From a virus: a stretch of DNA of 31,463 nucleotides. Where the stretch lies: the IMG/VR virus record IMGVR_UViG_3300010299_001894, positions 1 to 31,463 of that record; one strand, given 5' to 3'. Shown here piece after piece: positions 29,191 to 31,463 of the stretch (positions are counted from its first letter, which is position 1; each line of letters starts with the position of its first letter). Both the position numbers and the translations under genes were made by a program. Under the pieces are notes generated by a model, which worked only from the letters and a program-made list of their open reading frames with translations, did no database searches and had not been told where the DNA came from.

Positions 29191-30135
29191 ATGGATACTA
29201 AGAGTGAACAATTTTTGTGGGTAGAAAAATATCGTCCACGAAAAATTGATGAGTGTGTCCTTCCAGACAGCATTAAAGATATGTTTACACAATTCTTGAA
29301 CAAGGGAGAAGTACCTAATCTTCTTCTTTGTGGTTCTGCTGGTACAGGTAAAACTACAGTTGCCCGTGCTTTATGTGAGCAGTTGGGTTGTGACTACATC
29401 ATTATTAACGGTTCTGATGAAGGGCGACAAATTGATACGCTACGAACTAAAATTAAAGAGTTTGCTAGTGCTATTAGTTTTGAAGGTAAAACTAAGGTTG
29501 TAATTATTGACGAGGCAGACTATCTAAATAAGGATAGTGTACAGCCTGCTTTGAGAGCATTTATTGAAACGTTCTCACAAAACTGTCGATTTATTTTTAC
29601 ATGTAACTATAAAAATCGAATCATTAGTCCCCTACATTCTAGGACTACAGTAATTGAATTTTCGTCTCATAAAAGTGACAAACAAACACTTGCTGCAGCA
29701 TTTATGAGACGTATGCAAAACATTCTACAATCGGAAGGTGTGCAATATAAGGACAAAGTTCTAGCAGAACTTTTGATGAAATACTTTCCTGATTATCGTA
29801 GAGTTATAAACGAACTACAGCGTTATTCTTCTGCCGGTGTTATTGACGAAGGTATTCTCAGTAACTTTGCAGAGATTAATTCTAAAGAACTGATTGCCTC
29901 TTTGAAGGACAAAGAGTGGAAGAAGATGCGACAGTGGGTTGCTAATAATGTTGACACAGATCCGCAAGGCATCTTTAGATACATTTATGACACTCTTTTG
30001 CCTGAGGTTAGATCTGTTCCGCAGTTGGTGTTACTAATTGCTGACTATCAGTATAAGGCAGCGTTCGTGGCAGACCAAGAAATTAATCTTACAGCCTGCC
30101 TAACCGAAATTATGGCGAACGTGGAGTTTAAGTAA
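29191..30135 (+). CDS. 44: gp44 clamp loader ATPase subunit
   Basis: 314 residues (T4 gp44 is 319). WVEKYRPRKIDECVLP (10-25) is the RFC box II-like start, Walker A GSAGTGKTT (48-56), Walker B/DEAD IIDEAD (105-110) and the LHSRTTVIEF region for the SRC arginine-finger motif (HSRT here). With gp62 it loads gp45. gp62, which follows in T4, is not recognised in the remaining window. Confidence 0.96.
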   Translation: MDTKSEQFLWVEKYRPRKIDECVLPDSIKDMFTQFLNKGEVPNLLLCGSAGTGKTTVARALCEQLGCDYIIINGSDEGRQIDTLRTKIKEFASAISFEGKTKVVIIDEADYLNKDSVQPALRAFIETFSQNCRFIFTCNYKNRIISPLHSRTTVIEFSSHKSDKQTLAAAFMRRMQNILQSEGVQYKDKVLAELLMKYFPDYRRVINELQRYSSAGVIDEGILSNFAEINSKELIASLKDKEWKKMRQWVANNVDTDPQGIFRYIYDTLLPEVRSVPQLVLLIADYQYKAAFVADQEINLTACLTEIMANVEFK

Positions 30136-30165
30136 TTGTTACGGGAGTTGATATGATAACTAACA

Positions 30166-30249
30166 TCAAGCAGACAATGCAACCTTTACCACGTTGCTAA
30201 GTCTACCTTGTTTCATTAGATTATCGAATTTTTTGAATAGTTTTTTCAT
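30166..30249 (-). CDS. Candidate antisense micro-ORF, 27 aa, amphipathic
   Basis: The only - strand candidate in the window. In the 172-nt gap between gp44 and 30308, the complementary strand reads TAGGAGG 5 nt before an ATG, then 27 codons encoding a basic amphipathic peptide (MKKLFKKFDNLMKQG...) and TGA. The ribosome site is as good as those of real genes here. Upstream on that strand is an A/T-only tract with TATATA elements but no clear -35. It may be a peptide gene, part of an antisense RNA, or chance. Confidence 0.3.
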   Translation of the reverse strand: MKKLFKKFDNLMKQGRLSNVVKVALSA

Positions 30250-30307
30250 CTTGCCTCCTATATTTTTTATATATACTATATATACTTTTTAAATATTTGA
30301 GGTTATT

Positions 30308-30451
30308 ATGAGCGAGAAGAATGATCAACTTTTAGTAAAAATTAACAAAGACGATAAGAAGGAGTTTATCAAAGTTTGTAAAGAACTTGACACTTCTGCA
30401 AGTCGTGAAGTTAGACATTTTATTAAAAAGTTTATTAAAGAACATAGTTAA
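30308..30451 (+). CDS. Ribbon-helix-helix-like small protein, 47 aa
   Basis: ATG preceded by TTGAGGT; TAA overlaps the next ATG by one base. The layout (strand LLVKINKDDKKEF, helix IKVCKELDTSASREV, helix RHFIKKFIKEH) is that of an Arc/CopG/MetJ-type ribbon-helix-helix DNA-binding domain, dimeric, using the strand to read the major groove. Very basic. Possible regulator of phage promoters that carry palindromes; targets are not known. Confidence 0.7.
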   Translation: MSEKNDQLLVKINKDDKKEFIKVCKELDTSASREVRHFIKKFIKEHS

Positions 30452-31463
30452 TGTGGTCGTTTGAAAAATTAAATGCGGTTCATCTTGAGTTGAGCAGTCG
30501 TTGTAATGCTGCTTGCCCAGGGTGTCCTCGTTATTTGAGAAACTCCCCCATTGTTGATCCAGATTTGCAACAAACAGATATTAGTATCGAGACATTTAAA
30601 GAATGGTTCTCTCCTACTACACTGTCTAAAATTAAAAATTGGATCATATGCGGAACACACGGTGATCCTATCACATGCAAAGATTTGGTAGAAATTTTAC
30701 AGTACATCTGTAAACATAGCCCAGGACAGATACAGATTAATACAAACGGCGGCCTTCGAGGTGAGAAGTTTTTCACTGACTTAGGTAACATTTTAGCAGC
30801 AGCTACTGCTAAAGATGGCGTACAAAGAGAGGTTGTATTCTCTCTTGACGGATTAGAGGACACTAATCATCTATACAGACGTCAAGTGAAATGGGAAAAA
30901 GCATTTGCTAATTTAAAAGCATTTGCTTCAACAGGAGCTAATACAGCATGGGACTTTCTTCGTTTTGCACATAACACGCATCAAATAGAAGAAGCACGTT
31001 CCATTGCAACAAGTCTTGGTGTAGACTTTAGACTTAAAAATCCTTTTGGTGTAGACGGTATAGGTATGCCAGTGTACGACAAAAACTTTAAGTTGGACTA
31101 TGTTATTAATCATTGGGAAGAAGGATACAAAGATCCTTATGAGCCGTACCCGTTAGGATACGAAGCACCATTACCAATATTAGAAGAAAGAAAAGGGTGC
31201 ATTGATTGTAACTCGTTTAGAATGCACCAACCGCCACAACACGAAACACAAATGTGCGAGGTGTATATAGATCATTTAGGGCGTGTACAACCTTGTTGCT
31301 TTGTGGGTAACAAAATGTATGGTCCTGCTTATATAGAAGAAGCCACAGAGGTAAGATACGTTCAGCAAGCGATTGGAACTAGAAACAATTTGTATCACTA
31401 TAGTTTACAAGAAGTGCTTGACAATGGAGCACTAGACATGTATAGTAACAGTTGGGAAAATAA
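30451..31463 (+). CDS. Radical SAM protein with SPASM-like C-terminus, 3' truncated by window
   Basis: 337 codons visible, frame still open at the window end. C18-x3-C22-x2-C25 (SSRCNAACPGCPRY) is the radical SAM cluster motif; GTHGDPI and QINTNGG follow the SAM-binding strands. Extra cysteines C250, C253, C269, C282 and C283 (GCIDCNS, MCEVYIDHLGRVQPCC) resemble a SPASM auxiliary-cluster domain. Such enzymes modify peptides or carbohydrates; substrate unknown. ATG shares one base with the RHH gene stop, so the two are coupled. Confidence 0.88.
   Translation, partial: MWSFEKLNAVHLELSSRCNAACPGCPRYLRNSPIVDPDLQQTDISIETFKEWFSPTTLSKIKNWIICGTHGDPITCKDLVEILQYICKHSPGQIQINTNGGLRGEKFFTDLGNILAAATAKDGVQREVVFSLDGLEDTNHLYRRQVKWEKAFANLKAFASTGANTAWDFLRFAHNTHQIEEARSIATSLGVDFRLKNPFGVDGIGMPVYDKNFKLDYVINHWEEGYKDPYEPYPLGYEAPLPILEERKGCIDCNSFRMHQPPQHETQMCEVYIDHLGRVQPCCFVGNKMYGPAYIEEATEVRYVQQAIGTRNNLYHYSLQEVLDNGALDMYSNSWEN
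31418..31446 (+). promoter_or_regulatory. Possible sigma70-like promoter inside the radical SAM gene
   Basis: TTGACA (31418-31423), 17-bp spacer, TATAGT (31441-31446). Target would be beyond the window; weak support. Confidence 0.3.

Noticed and set aside
30153-30200. 15-codon + strand micro-ORF with GGGAG after gp44
   Set aside because: Too short to support and it overlaps the antisense candidate; could be a leader peptide but nothing else speaks for it.
1-31463. tRNA genes, CRISPR arrays, insertion sequences, integrase or attachment sites
   Set aside because: Looked for by eye on both strands; no cloverleaf with a T-loop, no spaced direct repeats and no transposase or integrase motifs were seen.

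Overview
The window reads as part of a T4-like myovirus (Straboviridae/Kyanoviridae type) infecting a Gram-negative, probably marine bacterium. The evidence is an almost complete T4 core set in compact order, all on the + strand: gp22 (partial), gp23, a gp19-type tube protein, UvsY, UvsW, late sigma gp55, gp47/gp46, gp45 and gp44. Most genes are AT-rich and overlap their neighbour by 1 to 20 bases. The phage itself encodes outer-membrane and periplasmic signal-peptide proteins, which implies a host with an outer membrane. No photosynthesis genes are seen, and the host cannot be named from the sequence. Two promoter classes are legible: exact T4 late boxes (TATAAATA at 577, 3070, 3835, 18229, 21288, 26104) and host-type TTGACA/T - 16 to 17 bp - TATAAT promoters, several buried inside upstream genes.

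Layout. 1-1.95 kb: capsid scaffold and major capsid protein, ending in a strong terminator. 2-3 kb: a lone repeat-rich lipoprotein with its own promoter and terminator. 3-4.6 kb: a late block with an IscU/IscA iron-sulfur assembly pair, a small basic protein and a tail-tube protein. 4.6-7.65 kb: UvsY, UvsW, a small unknown protein and gp55. 7.7-14.76 kb: a long operon-like run with QueE, a small membrane protein, a phosphoribosyltransferase, FolE, a DexA-like exonuclease, a DpdA/TGT-like transglycosylase, an unknown HxDKH protein, a PTPS-like T-fold protein, a sugar-isomerase cupin, a GT4 glycosyltransferase, a nucleotidyltransferase and QueD. 14.77-18.24 kb: gp47, gp46, glutaredoxin and peptide deformylase. 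18.25-21.24 kb: a late operon with an unknown protein, a ClpP-like protease, an M15 endolysin, a candidate holin and a TonB-dependent outer-membrane receptor. 21.3-25.3 kb: a secreted His-rich protein, a CobT-like vWA protein and a CobS/MoxR-like AAA+ ATPase, each behind a copy of a related promoter cassette. 25.3-30.1 kb: a degenerate 2OG-oxygenase-fold protein, a DUF3310-like protein, gp45, a sulfotransferase, a peroxiredoxin, an SGNH hydrolase and gp44. 30.1-31.46 kb: a small gap, a ribbon-helix-helix regulator and a radical SAM protein running off the end.

How it works together. The 7.7-14.8 kb block has FolE, QueD, QueE and a DpdA-like enzyme, which is the logic of 7-deazaguanine DNA hypermodification. 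A sugar cassette (cupin, GT4, nucleotidyltransferase) sits in the same transcription unit, so a further-glycosylated 7-deazaguanine in phage DNA is a testable hypothesis. QueC is not seen. The second striking element is the phage-encoded TonB-dependent receptor in the lysis operon, next to a secreted His-rich protein and CobT/CobS-like genes. The third is an intact IscU-IscA pair under a late promoter. Function assignments rest on motif reading only; no database search was run.
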